From positions 1 to 33,438 of the forward strand of contig CAZVED010000010.1 in NCBI GenBank assembly GCA_964626205.1: DNA of 33,438 bases. Reading direction: 5' to 3'. The notes below the pieces were generated by a model. It saw only the letters and a list, made by a program, of their open reading frames with translations. It made no database searches and was not told where the DNA came from. Made by a program: the position numbers and the translations under genes. Source of the DNA: CAZVED01 sp964626205. GTDB taxonomy: Bacteria; Patescibacteriota; Patescibacteriia; SG8-24. Below, in pieces: positions 1-7,709 of this stretch. The stretch's first letter is position 1. Every line of letters begins with the position of its first letter.

Positions 1-686
1 TCGTGTTCGTGTTCTTCGTACGCGTGCATGACATGAGGGTTGGAAGCGATACGGATGTGCTGCGCGGAGACGCTCGGCGTCATGACGAGCACCTCGGGAG
101 CGAAGAACGCATCAGGAAGGTTGCGCGGTGCGCCGGAGGTCTTGAGCCAATGATGCCCTTCCGGAAGCTCGACCTTAGTGTAGTGCTTAAGAAAACTCGT
201 GAACGGAATCATCGAGTCCCAGTACTTCGTGAATGCGGAGCGGAACTTCTCCGCGCCAGGGCGTCGGCTGTTCGCGTACGGCATCGCGTAGTGCAGGTAG
301 TCGGTGTCGCCGACGTAGCAATCCTTCGGATCGACCTTCATCTCGAGCGTGACGGAGCGGCGGCCGTACCCGTACCCGTACGGATCGCGGTCCTCGTTCG
401 GCATCGCGGCGATGGCTTCGATGCGGCTCAAACCCTGCTTGATAGCCTTCTCCGTACGAAAAGAATCCAGAAGCTCCATCTCTTGGAGCATGTCCGGATG
501 TTTCACCTCCTGGTGGTACGCAGTCAGCCCTTCTCTCGCGATGTACAGCAACTCGTCGAGCGACGTATCGCGGAAGACGCTCACCCAGTTCTTGGGAGCA
601 TCCTCGAAGCGGGCGCCAAGCACCTGCCCCCAGTCGAGCGCCATGCCGTTGAAGGCATGCGAGAAATTGTCACAACGTTCTCCCAT
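1..686 (-). CDS. Partial unknown protein, N-terminal 228 residues, weak ADP-ribosyltransferase-like look
   Basis: The minus strand is open from an ATG at 686 to the window edge, so only the N-terminus is visible. An in-frame stop lies six codons upstream of this ATG, which fixes the earliest start. The protein begins MGERCDNFSHAFNG and is soluble, without a signal peptide. Residues 35-55 read VFRDTSLDELLYIAREGL, and near residue 210 there is APEVLVMTPSVSAQHIRI. This pairing loosely recalls ADP-ribosyltransferase-like folds (DarT, Tpt1 and relatives), which have a GTS-LxxIxxxGL start and a late EVLV...V...I strand. That resemblance is from memory and weak. The arginine-rich plus-strand reading of the same DNA looks like an antisense shadow. 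The gene follows leuS on the same strand but has its own promoter. Confidence 0.6.
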   Translation of the reverse strand, partial: MGERCDNFSHAFNGMALDWGQVLGARFEDAPKNWVSVFRDTSLDELLYIAREGLTAYHQEVKHPDMLQEMELLDSFRTEKAIKQGLSRIEAIAAMPNEDRDPYGYGYGRRSVTLEMKVDPKDCYVGDTDYLHYAMPYANSRRPGAEKFRSAFTKYWDSMIPFTSFLKHYTKVELPEGHHWLKTSGAPRNLPDAFFAPEVLVMTPSVSAQHIRIASNPHVMHAYEEHEH

Positions 687-718
687 GAACTGTTCGGAAT
701 AAGGTTAGGAACGGGCGT

Positions 719-747
719 ATCCTAGGCCCCGGTACCCCTCCCGTCAA
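719..747 (-). promoter_or_regulatory. Sigma-70-type promoter for the partial gene
   Basis: On the minus strand TTGACG (742-747) is followed by exactly 17 bases and TAGGAT (719-724). The predicted start lies about 26 bases before the ATG at 686. It sits in the 81-base gap after leuS, so the downstream gene need not depend on leuS read-through. Confidence 0.6.
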
Positions 748-767
748 GAACGCCTCTTTCTTCATTT

Positions 768-3197
768 TTACGATACCACGAAATTGACCAGCCTGTCCTG
801 CACGATGATGACCTTGTGGACAGTCTTTCCTTTAAGGTGCTCCTTAAGCTTGTCGCTCTCTTCGGCACGAGTCCTCGCCTGGGCCTCCGTGAGACCGGCA
901 TGTGCAGTGACAGTGTCGCGGACTTTACCGTTCACCTGCACGACCAACTGGACGGTCTGCGAAACGAGCATGGACTCATCGTACGACGGCCACTCGGCGA
1001 GGCAGACGGACCCCTCGTTCCCAAGCACGCTCCAAAGCTCCTCTGCGACGAAAGGCGCGAAAGGTGCAAGCAAACGAACGAACGTTCCCGCGAACGCCTT
1101 GCTTCCCTTCTCCGACTCCTGCCATTCGTTGAGCAGGATCATCATGGACGAGATCGCAGTGTTGAATTTGAAGGCCTCGATGTCCTCGCTGACCTTCTTC
1201 ACCGTGCGGTGCAATGCGCGCTCAAGCTCGTCCGGTACGTCATCGAGCTGCTTATGGACGGTCTCGTGCACCTGATTCCAGACACGGTCGAGGAAGCGCC
1301 GCGACCCGGCGATGCCTTGCGTGTTCCACGGCTTGGCATCCGCGAACTCGCCCATGAACATCTCGTAGACGCGCATCGTGTCTGCGCCGTACTCGAGGAC
1401 AACGTCGTCCGGATTCACCACGTTGCCTTTGGACTTGGACATCTTCTCGTGGTTCTCGCCGAGAATCATGCCCTGATTGCGAAGCTGCGCAAACGGTTCG
1501 TCGAAACCAAGCAAGCCATCGTCGAAGAGCGCCTTCGTGAAGAAGCGCGCGTAAAGAAGATGCATCACGGCATGCTCCGCTCCGCCGACATAGGTGTCCA
1601 CCGGAAGCCAGCGGTCCACGGCCTCGCGCGAGAACGGCGCCTTGTCTTCGTGCGGTGCAGGGTAGCGCAGGAAGTACCAGCTGGAGTCAACGAAGGTGTC
1701 CATCGTGTCGGATTCACGGCGAGCCTTATCGCCGCCGCACTGCGGGCAACGGACGTCGTGGAAGCTTTCGGAAAGCGCGAGCGGTGACTCCCCTGTCGGG
1801 CGGAAGTCGACGTCTTCGGGCAAAAGCACCGGAAGCTGTTCTTCAGGCACCGGCACTTCGCCGCACTCCTCGCAATAGACAATAGGAATCGGCGCACCCC
1901 AATACCGCTGGCGCGAGATGAGCCAGTCACGAAGGTGGTAGTTCACCGTGCGACCGCCGCACTCCTTGGCAGCGAGCTCGTTCGTGATTTTCACCTTTGC
2001 ATCCAACGAAGTGAGGCCGTCGTACGGACCGGAGTTCACCATGATGCCCGGTTCCGTATACGCGGAATGATCGATACCCAACGTCGGCGGCATGCCCGGA
2101 GGCGGCGCGATGACCTGCACGATGGGGAGGTTGTACTTGGTGGCGAACGCGTGGTCGCGGTCGTCGTGCGCAGCGACGCCCATAACCGCTCCCGTGCCGT
2201 AGTTGGCAAGCGCGTAATCCGCGACCCACACCGGAAGCATCTCCCCCGTAAGCGGGTGGCGCACGGACGCGCCGAGCGGCACGCCAGTCTTCTTTTCCGC
2301 GCTGGTGCGGTCGAGCTCGGACTTGGCACGTGCTGCAGCGACATATGCCTCGACATCACCCTTGTGCGCGGAAGCCGTAATGGATTCAACAAGTGGGTGC
2401 TCCGGCGCAAGCACGACGTACGTCACACCATACAACGTATCCGGACGCGTCGTGAAAACAGTGACGGAAAAATCCGTACCGTCTTCCGTCTGCCCACGGA
2501 ACGTGATCTCTGCGCCTTCGCTGCGCCCAATCCAGTTGCGCTGCATGGCCTTGATGCGTTCCGGCCAGTCCACACGGTCCAACCCCTCGATGAGCCGGTC
2601 GGCGTACTCCGTCACCTTGAAGAACCACTGCGACATTTCCTTCTGCATGACCTGGTCGCCGGACCGCTCGCACTTCCCGTCGATAACCTGCTCGTTGGCA
2701 AGCACGGTGTGGCAGCCTTCGCACCAGTTCACTGCGGCCTTCCGCTTATACGCGAGACCTTTTTTGTATAGGAAAAGAAACATCCACTGCGTCCAGCGGT
2801 AATACTCCGGGGATGAGGTGTTTACTTCGCGGCTCCAGTCGTACGACAGGCCGAGCAAAGAAAGCTGGCGGCGGAAGTTCAGGATGTTCTGGGCGATACT
2901 CTCTGCGGGAGGAACACCGGTCTTGATGGCGTAGTTTTCTGCCGGCAGACCGAACGCGTCCCAACCGATAGGGTGCAGCACATCCGCGCCTTCCATGCGC
3001 CGCTTACGCGCGACGATGTCCGATGCGATATAGCCGAGCGGGTGTCCCACATGCAAGCCTTGGCCGGACGGGTACGGGAACATATCGAGGATGTACGCCT
3101 TCTTCCTTCCCGGAAGATCCTCGGTACGGAACGTGGCAGCATCCTCCCATGCCTTGCGCCACTTCGCTTCGATGTCTTTGTGGTCGAATTTCTCCAT
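768..3197 (-). CDS. leuS: Leucyl-tRNA synthetase
   Basis: This class I aminoacyl-tRNA synthetase charges tRNA-Leu in the cytoplasm. The 809-residue protein is of normal bacterial length. The HIGH signature is HVGH at residues 49-52, preceded by MFPYPSGQGL. The KMSKS loop is at 585-589. The CP1 editing domain spans roughly 220-420, with TTRPDT at 249-254 and a GTGAVMGVAAHDDRD segment near 335-349. In that last segment most bacterial enzymes have VPAHD or VPGHD, so the proline is replaced by alanine; the catalytic aspartate region is kept. Cysteine pairs CEEC (442-445) and CPQC (484-487) suggest a zinc-binding insertion. It lies 24 bases downstream of a small membrane protein gene and is probably co-transcribed with it. 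No clear Shine-Dalgarno site precedes the ATG. Confidence 0.97.
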   Translation of the reverse strand: MEKFDHKDIEAKWRKAWEDAATFRTEDLPGRKKAYILDMFPYPSGQGLHVGHPLGYIASDIVARKRRMEGADVLHPIGWDAFGLPAENYAIKTGVPPAESIAQNILNFRRQLSLLGLSYDWSREVNTSSPEYYRWTQWMFLFLYKKGLAYKRKAAVNWCEGCHTVLANEQVIDGKCERSGDQVMQKEMSQWFFKVTEYADRLIEGLDRVDWPERIKAMQRNWIGRSEGAEITFRGQTEDGTDFSVTVFTTRPDTLYGVTYVVLAPEHPLVESITASAHKGDVEAYVAAARAKSELDRTSAEKKTGVPLGASVRHPLTGEMLPVWVADYALANYGTGAVMGVAAHDDRDHAFATKYNLPIVQVIAPPPGMPPTLGIDHSAYTEPGIMVNSGPYDGLTSLDAKVKITNELAAKECGGRTVNYHLRDWLISRQRYWGAPIPIVYCEECGEVPVPEEQLPVLLPEDVDFRPTGESPLALSESFHDVRCPQCGGDKARRESDTMDTFVDSSWYFLRYPAPHEDKAPFSREAVDRWLPVDTYVGGAEHAVMHLLYARFFTKALFDDGLLGFDEPFAQLRNQGMILGENHEKMSKSKGNVVNPDDVVLEYGADTMRVYEMFMGEFADAKPWNTQGIAGSRRFLDRVWNQVHETVHKQLDDVPDELERALHRTVKKVSEDIEAFKFNTAISSMMILLNEWQESEKGSKAFAGTFVRLLAPFAPFVAEELWSVLGNEGSVCLAEWPSYDESMLVSQTVQLVVQVNGKVRDTVTAHAGLTEAQARTRAEESDKLKEHLKGKTVHKVIIVQDRLVNFVVS

Positions 3198-3221
3198 AGG
3201 TCGTGCGGTGATTCCAGGGGC

Positions 3222-3524
3222 TCAGACTATATCTTTTTCCGGCTTCCGTCCATGCGTGAGGCGATGCAGGTACCGGACGAATTCCGCGATGGCGCCAAGC
3301 AAGATGCCAAATGTTCCGTAGTAGACGACGAGCGCCCCTGCTGGCAAGAGAAGCGGTACCGTATCCCCTGTCGGTAGCAGAAAAAACATACGGAAAGCCT
3401 GCAGTACGCCGACGAGCAGTCCCAACACCGTGACAGCAGCCCCTGCTCGGAGCCGAAACCGGACCATGCCCACGAGTGCAGCGCCAAGCACGGCAAGCGG
3501 AAAAATGACGGAAAGCACGTTCAT
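3222..3524 (-). CDS. Small membrane protein, about three transmembrane helices
   Basis: The family is not recognised. The 100-residue protein begins MNVLSVIFPLAVLGAALVG and has hydrophobic segments near residues 3-20, 28-50 and 60-85, ending in a basic tail (RYLHRLTHGRKPEKD). The ATG at 3524 is chosen over an upstream in-frame ATG because a TATACT -10 box ends seven bases before it, so the transcript should begin at or next to this codon. A longer start would lie upstream of that promoter. The gene sits directly upstream of leuS. Its function is unknown; the composition fits a small integral membrane protein. Confidence 0.6.
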   Translation of the reverse strand: MNVLSVIFPLAVLGAALVGMVRFRLRAGAAVTVLGLLVGVLQAFRMFFLLPTGDTVPLLLPAGALVVYYGTFGILLGAIAEFVRYLHRLTHGRKPEKDIV

Positions 3525-3530
3525 GTCGTG

Positions 3531-3559
3531 AGTATACCGCGAGGAGAGCGCTTTGACAC
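3531..3559 (-). promoter_or_regulatory. Promoter giving a leaderless transcript into the leuS unit
   Basis: TATACT (3531-3536, minus strand) lies six bases before the ATG at 3524. GTGTCA, a 4-of-6 match to the -35 consensus, sits 17 bases upstream. The predicted +1 is the A of the start codon. The -35 overlaps the plus-strand TTGACA of the divergent gene. Confidence 0.5.
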
Positions 3560-3586
3560 GACCGATGCCGTGTGCCTCAATATGCT
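3553..3586 (+). promoter_or_regulatory. Probable promoter of the first secreted protein gene
   Basis: A perfect TTGACA is at 3553-3558. At the usual 17-base spacing the hexamer is a poor CTCAAT; a better TATGCT is at 3581-3586 but with a 22-base spacer. The -35 is convincing, the -10 assignment is not. The gene's Shine-Dalgarno AAGGAGG (3604-3610) overlaps a short palindrome CCTTGCAAGG (3598-3607). Confidence 0.4.
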
Positions 3587-3617
3587 TGGCACCACCGCCT
3601 TGCAAGGAGGTATCGCC

Positions 3618-4445
3618 ATGCGCTCCTTTCTCTCCACATTCCTCGCGCTGTCGACAGCCTTGCTGCTGCCGCAGTTCGCCGCTGCCGATGACGACACTCC
3701 GCCCAAGCCTCCTGCCGACCGGCTCGAAGCGCGATTCGGAACAGGCTTCGTCTCCGGATCCGCCGCCACCATGACCGTGCGGCGCGCCGACGTCAGTGCA
3801 GGCATCATGTACTTCCCGGGAGGCTTACCGCTCGCGCTGGGAACCTCAGTCCACTTCGGTCCGTCGTTCCTGGAGCTGAACGGACCGATTGGGAACGGCA
3901 TCAGCATCGATGCGAGCCTCGCGCGCTGGACCAATCTGTCGCTCGAAGCGGAAGCCGAACTCACGGTATACAAAGACCGACTGCTGAGCTTCGACTTGTA
4001 CGGCAGCATGGAAATGTCGGCCTTCGCCGATCGCCTAGCGTTCACGCGCGCCGACCTCGTCACCTCGCAAGGAACGTTCGATGTCACGCCGTTCCTCGAC
4101 CGGCACTTCGACCTACGGTTCGGCTGGAATCGCATGGAAGCAGGCGTCATCGCGAAAGTCCGCATGGGCGCATTCGTTCCACGCATGGCCATCGGCTTCC
4201 AGCGCATGTTGCTCCGCCTCACCGCGGAAACGGATGACGAAGGAAAATTCGTCCTCACGAACCTCGGTGACCGAACCGGTTCCGTCGAACGTCTGTACGA
4301 GGAAGACTTCACGGTCATCAAGCTCGCTCCCGGCACGGACTGGCGCCTCGGCAAGCGCATGACCCTCTCGCTCGACATGTTCATCATGCCGACATCCGAA
4401 GCGCTCTTCTTCGGCAGCAACCTTGCCGCGCACTTCCCGTTCTGA
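3618..4445 (+). CDS. Unknown exported protein, possible beta-barrel
   Basis: The 275-residue protein starts at the ATG eight bases after a strong AAGGAGG. The first 23 residues (MRSFLSTFLALSTALLLPQF, then AAA) form a Sec signal peptide, with probable cleavage before DDDTPP. The mature chain has many short alternating stretches rich in L, F, G and R, such as RLEARFGTGF and DLRFGWNRMEAGV. It ends in HFPF, a terminal phenylalanine of the kind seen in outer-membrane beta-barrels. No enzyme motif is visible and no family is recognised. A barrel would be surprising if the host is a single-membrane Patescibacterium. Two similar-looking but non-homologous neighbours (4522-5418 and 5573-6400) suggest a small secretory cluster. 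Confidence 0.7.
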   Translation: MRSFLSTFLALSTALLLPQFAAADDDTPPKPPADRLEARFGTGFVSGSAATMTVRRADVSAGIMYFPGGLPLALGTSVHFGPSFLELNGPIGNGISIDASLARWTNLSLEAEAELTVYKDRLLSFDLYGSMEMSAFADRLAFTRADLVTSQGTFDVTPFLDRHFDLRFGWNRMEAGVIAKVRMGAFVPRMAIGFQRMLLRLTAETDDEGKFVLTNLGDRTGSVERLYEEDFTVIKLAPGTDWRLGKRMTLSLDMFIMPTSEALFFGSNLAAHFPF

Positions 4446-4454
4446 CTCCCCCGC

Positions 4455-4477
4455 CCCCGCAAGGGTGCGGGGTTTTT
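4455..4477 (+). terminator. Rho-independent terminator
   Basis: CCCCGC (4455-4460) pairs with GCGGGG (4467-4472) and is followed by TTTTT. It lies just after the exported protein gene ending at 4445. Confidence 0.85.
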
Positions 4478-4487
4478 CGTTGGTAAC

Positions 4488-4517
4488 AAAAAACGCGCGA
4501 CCCTTCCGGGCCGCGCG
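4488..4517 (-). terminator. Rho-independent terminator for the converging gene
   Basis: Read on the minus strand, a CGCGCG/CGCGCG stem extended by GGG/CCC is followed by TTTTTT. It ends the minus-strand gene 4522-5418, giving back-to-back terminators between convergent genes. Confidence 0.85.
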
Positions 4518-4521
4518 AAAC

Positions 4522-5418
4522 TCAATTCGTCGTATCGCTGACAATGACGTCCATGCGGATACCGGCTGACCAGACGATCTCTCCGTACCGCTCCGTCTCG
4601 TAGACGTTCCAACCGAACGTCCCGTACGGACCGATGAACAGGCGTTCTCCGAGCGTCCCGAGGACTCTCGATAGGAACGGACAAGCTCCCGTCTTGACCA
4701 TGAATGGCACGTCGATGACGCCGGACGCGAGCCGCCAGGACCCTTCACCATGCAGGGTGACGGACGGCTCGGAACGGATGGACGCGCCACGGATGACCAC
4801 ATGGTTCACGAGTCGCCAGGACGTCGCGTCATCACGGTCCGGCAGAAGCACGGTCGTGTCCGTCAATACGTACGGCGTCCCTTTCCGCGTCAGGAAGACG
4901 TGCGCCTCAGCACGTGTCGTAAGCGACATGCGTGAACCGAGAAGGTCGAAGGACGCGTCGAACCACCGCGCGTTGCCGTACATGCTGTTCAGGTTGGTAC
5001 CGAACCCGTACGCACCGTCGCTGAAGTTATGCGCCGAGTGGTGGTAGAACCCGAGCACGAACCGGTGCGTGAATGGCGTGGAAATCCTCGCCTCCAACCC
5101 GCCGACCGCCACCTGCAATCCGCCATTGGCGTACCGCGTATCGGTATACGGACGGAGATCGAACGCCATGTACTCACCTTGCGCAGCCAACGTCCCGCTG
5201 AAGCGAAAGATGCGGCGTGGTGCAGAGGACGCATCGTACGTCCCCATGCGGTCGTCGTAGATGACGGTCGCGGGCTCATACCCGAGCGCCGGCATGGCGA
5301 ACGAGATATCGACACGGTGTCGCCAACCATCATCGGTCTCGACGTCCTCCGCATGCACGACCGGAGCGAAAAATGGGAGCAAGAACATGGTGAACACCGC
5401 TGAATGCAGGATCCGCAT
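4522..5418 (-). CDS. Unknown exported protein, beta-rich
   Basis: The family is not recognised. The 298-residue protein begins MRILHSAVFTMFLLPFFAPV and continues VHAEDV, a Sec signal peptide with a likely VHA|ED cleavage. The start is supported by TGGAGG (5425-5430) seven bases upstream. The mature part has alternating polar and aromatic stretches (GGLQVAVGGLEARIS, RFVLGFYHHSAHNF, FIGPYGTFGWNVYETERYG) that look like antiparallel beta strands, as in outer-membrane barrels. It has a single cysteine and no visible catalytic signature. The gene diverges from 5573-6400 and converges on 3618-4445. The -10 of its promoter is bracketed by an inverted repeat, so it may be under repressor control. Confidence 0.7.
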   Translation of the reverse strand: MRILHSAVFTMFLLPFFAPVVHAEDVETDDGWRHRVDISFAMPALGYEPATVIYDDRMGTYDASSAPRRIFRFSGTLAAQGEYMAFDLRPYTDTRYANGGLQVAVGGLEARISTPFTHRFVLGFYHHSAHNFSDGAYGFGTNLNSMYGNARWFDASFDLLGSRMSLTTRAEAHVFLTRKGTPYVLTDTTVLLPDRDDATSWRLVNHVVIRGASIRSEPSVTLHGEGSWRLASGVIDVPFMVKTGACPFLSRVLGTLGERLFIGPYGTFGWNVYETERYGEIVWSAGIRMDVIVSDTTN

Positions 5419-5441
5419 TGAACACCTCCAAAGAACGATGA

Positions 5442-5476
5442 CCGGTCAGCGTAGACCGGAATGCCTGTTCTGTCAA
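5442..5476 (-). promoter_or_regulatory. Promoter with an inverted repeat around its -10
   Basis: On the minus strand TTGACA (5471-5476), 17 bases, TACGCT (5448-5453). The -10 is flanked exactly by CCGGTC (5442-5447) and GACCGG (5454-5459), a perfect 6-bp inverted repeat. An overlapping 10-bp palindrome TGACCGGTCA lies at 5439-5448. A protein bound here would block RNA polymerase, so this is a candidate operator. Confidence 0.6.
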
Positions 5477-5499
5477 TCCGTAAGGGGCGCGCCCTGTGT

Positions 5500-5528
5500 T
5501 TGACGGTGCCCGACCCCCGCGGTACGGT
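5500..5528 (+). promoter_or_regulatory. Promoter of the third secreted protein gene
   Basis: TTGACG (5500-5505), 17 bases, TACGGT (5523-5528). It is divergent from the promoter at 5448-5476, and the two -35 boxes are only 23 bases apart, so they could be co-regulated. Confidence 0.65.
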
Positions 5529-5544
5529 GATTCCGTCTCTGTGG

Positions 5545-5560
5545 CCGGCATTGCTGCCGG
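5545..5560 (+). promoter_or_regulatory. Leader hairpin next to the Shine-Dalgarno site
   Basis: CCGGCA (5545-5550), loop TTGC, TGCCGG (5555-5560), directly followed by AAAGGAGGAG and the ATG at 5573. A hairpin touching the ribosome binding site could influence translation or protect the mRNA end. Confidence 0.35.
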
Positions 5561-5572
5561 AAAGGAGGAGAC

Positions 5573-6400
5573 ATGAAGCTGTTTTCGATGCTCCTTGCAT
5601 CCCTTGCCATCGGCATCACCTCCACGGCATCCGCCGATGAGGACGAGGCGCGCACGACCACGTCATTGAGCGATATCCGGTTGTACACCGGTACCGGCAT
5701 GCTCTTCTCCGACAAGGACGGGGCGGCCATCCAGCGGTACAACGTCTACTTCATGCCACGGCTCTCGTTCCATGACCGCCTCTACATCGCACCAAGGGTC
5801 AACCTGAGTACGATCGACTTGTCGCTCCGGCAACCGAGAGACCTTCCGCTCGATGTGGACCTCTCGCTTCCGTGGCAGATGTCGCTCGGCTTCGACCTGC
5901 GCTATCGCCATCCGTTGCTCCGATGGCTCGACCTGACGATCTTCTATCAGTTCGAGTTTCCGACCTCGAGCAACAAGGCGACCATCGATGCATTCGCGCT
6001 CCATCGGCAAGAAGACGCCCCGGACGTGAACATCACGCTCGATCAGGCACAGGAGCGCATCTCCGTCGTCCATACCTGGAGGCACTTCGCACTCGGCGCG
6101 ACGCTCACCGCGCATGTCGGCTGGTGGCATCCATTCATCGACGTCGGCTACCTCTCCACGGTCGGCCGGCTCGCGGTGGACTTCGACCCTGGCATGACGG
6201 AACTCCTCCGTGCGGCAAAGGTGAATCCGGACCGCTTCTACGACACATCGATCGAATCCGTCTACTACTCGGCAGGTTCGGAATTCGACCTCGGAAAACA
6301 CTTCCGCATCCGCACACAAGCGACCGTCATCATCCTCGATGACGCATGGATCGTGAACGCCGACACGGCGCTCGTCATCCCAATCGGCATCACGAACTGA
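5573..6400 (+). CDS. Unknown exported protein, beta-barrel-like
   Basis: The 275-residue protein starts three bases after a very strong AAAGGAGGAG. Residues 1-21 (MKLFSMLLASLAIGITSTAS, then A) form a Sec signal peptide, followed by DEDEARTTTS. The mature chain alternates hydrophobic and charged residues with many aromatics, as in YNVYFMPRLSFHDRLYIAPR and LGFDLRYRHPLLRWLDLTIF, and ends in a strand ALVIPIGITN. The pattern suggests a transmembrane beta-barrel or a large beta-sheet protein. No domain is recognised. It has its own promoter and terminator, so it is monocistronic. With 3618-4445 and 4522-5418 it forms a cluster of exported proteins of similar size. Confidence 0.72.
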   Translation: MKLFSMLLASLAIGITSTASADEDEARTTTSLSDIRLYTGTGMLFSDKDGAAIQRYNVYFMPRLSFHDRLYIAPRVNLSTIDLSLRQPRDLPLDVDLSLPWQMSLGFDLRYRHPLLRWLDLTIFYQFEFPTSSNKATIDAFALHRQEDAPDVNITLDQAQERISVVHTWRHFALGATLTAHVGWWHPFIDVGYLSTVGRLAVDFDPGMTELLRAAKVNPDRFYDTSIESVYYSAGSEFDLGKHFRIRTQATVIILDDAWIVNADTALVIPIGITN

Positions 6401-6414
6401 CACGCACAACGCAC

Positions 6415-6446
6415 GACCCCGCCACCTTCACGGTGACGGGGTCTTT
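6415..6446 (+). terminator. Terminator-like hairpin after the third secreted protein gene
   Basis: GACCCCG (6415-6421) pairs with CGGGGTC (6437-6443), extended by CACC/GGTG, with a short T-rich tail (TCTTT). It lies between convergent genes; the weak T-tract favours plus-strand termination. Confidence 0.65.
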
Positions 6447-6471
6447 GTATGTGCCGATATGTCGCGTTCAC

Positions 6472-7704
6472 TCACCCGATTTTCGCGCGCATGGCCTCAC
6501 CGATACGGGCGATGGCGACACCGAAAGCCGCAAGGCGCAGCGATGTACCGTGTTTCACAGACATTTCTTTCGTCACGGCGTATGCGAACGTCATGAGCGG
6601 CAAGAGCTTCGCGGCAACATCATCCTCGCCCCATTGTTCGCCACGACGGTTCTGCTCCCACTCGTAGTACGACACCGCCACGCCACCCGCGTTCGCGAGC
6701 ACGTCCGGTAGCACCGTCACGCCATGCTCCGCGAAGTACGCGTCCGCTTCCGGCGTCGTCGGACCGTTGGCGAGCTCGAGCACCGTCGTTGCCTGCACGA
6801 ACGGCGCCGTCGCCGCAGTCAGCTGATTCTCCAGCGCAGCCGGTACCAGCACTTCACACTCGACTGCAAGGATCTCATCACCGGAAATATCCTTGCTTCC
6901 GGGGAACCCCGCGAGCGCACCGGTCGCCTTCTTGTGCGCGGCGACCGCGACGGGATCAAGCCCTCCATCGGCATGAATGCCGCCCTTGGAGTCAGAGACC
7001 GCTACGACCTTGTAGCCACGCTCGTGTGCGAGACGCGCGAAATGGAACCCGACATTGCCGAACCCTTGCACCGCCACGCGGAGATCCTTCGGATCGAGAC
7101 CGACATCTTTCACGTACGCATCGAGTACGTGGATGCCACCTTGTCCGGTCGCCGCCTCACGGCCAGCGCTGCCGCCCAACGGAATCGGCTTACCGGTCAC
7201 GACAGCCGGCGTCGGTGACCCGACGATCTTCGAATACTCATCGACAATCCAACTCATTACCTCGCCGTCGGTACCGACGTCCGGCGCTGGCACGTCGATG
7301 TCTGGACCGATGACCGGCGCGATGGCGCGCACGTACCCGCGCGTGATGCGCTCCAACTCGCCTTTTGAAACGGATTTCGGATCTACTGCGACACCACCCT
7401 TACCGCCACCGAACGGCACATCGACTGCCGCACACTTGATAGCCATCCAGAACGCGAGCGCCTTCACCTCGTCCATATCCGCGTTCGGATGGAAGCGGAT
7501 ACCGCCTTTAAACGGACCGCGCGCGTCGTCATGCTGCACGCGATATCCTTCGAAGATACGTGTCGAGCCATCATCCATTCGTACCGGAAATGTCACATCG
7601 ACCGTGCGTTTCGCGCGACGAAGCACCTCAACCGTAAACGGGTCGGCATGCGTCGCTTTTGCCGCGGCTTCGAGCTGTGTAATGGCGTTCTTGAAGACTT
7701 CCAT
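6472..7704 (-). CDS. gdhA: Glu/Leu/Phe/Val-type dehydrogenase, probably glutamate dehydrogenase
   Basis: It interconverts L-glutamate with 2-oxoglutarate and ammonia using NAD(P)H. The 410-residue length fits the hexameric class. The substrate-side motifs are GPFKGGIRFHP (63-73) and VPFGGGKGGV (96-105), with the catalytic lysine at 102 and further conserved lysines at 66 and 90. PAPDVGTD follows near 138-145. The Rossmann nucleotide-binding turn is VQGFGNVGFHFA near 209-220. It is the last gene of a trxA-trxB-gdh unit, five bases after trxB. Substrate choice (glutamate versus leucine or phenylalanine) and cofactor choice cannot be settled by eye; length and motifs favour glutamate. Confidence 0.9.
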   Translation of the reverse strand: MEVFKNAITQLEAAAKATHADPFTVEVLRRAKRTVDVTFPVRMDDGSTRIFEGYRVQHDDARGPFKGGIRFHPNADMDEVKALAFWMAIKCAAVDVPFGGGKGGVAVDPKSVSKGELERITRGYVRAIAPVIGPDIDVPAPDVGTDGEVMSWIVDEYSKIVGSPTPAVVTGKPIPLGGSAGREAATGQGGIHVLDAYVKDVGLDPKDLRVAVQGFGNVGFHFARLAHERGYKVVAVSDSKGGIHADGGLDPVAVAAHKKATGALAGFPGSKDISGDEILAVECEVLVPAALENQLTAATAPFVQATTVLELANGPTTPEADAYFAEHGVTVLPDVLANAGGVAVSYYEWEQNRRGEQWGEDDVAAKLLPLMTFAYAVTKEMSVKHGTSLRLAAFGVAIARIGEAMRAKIG

Positions 7705-7709
7705 AAGTG

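Noticed and set aside
3..725. Long plus-strand open frame of 240 codons at the left edge
   Set aside because: It is arginine- and histidine-rich with no domain character. The minus-strand frame over the same bases has normal composition, a promoter and an ATG.
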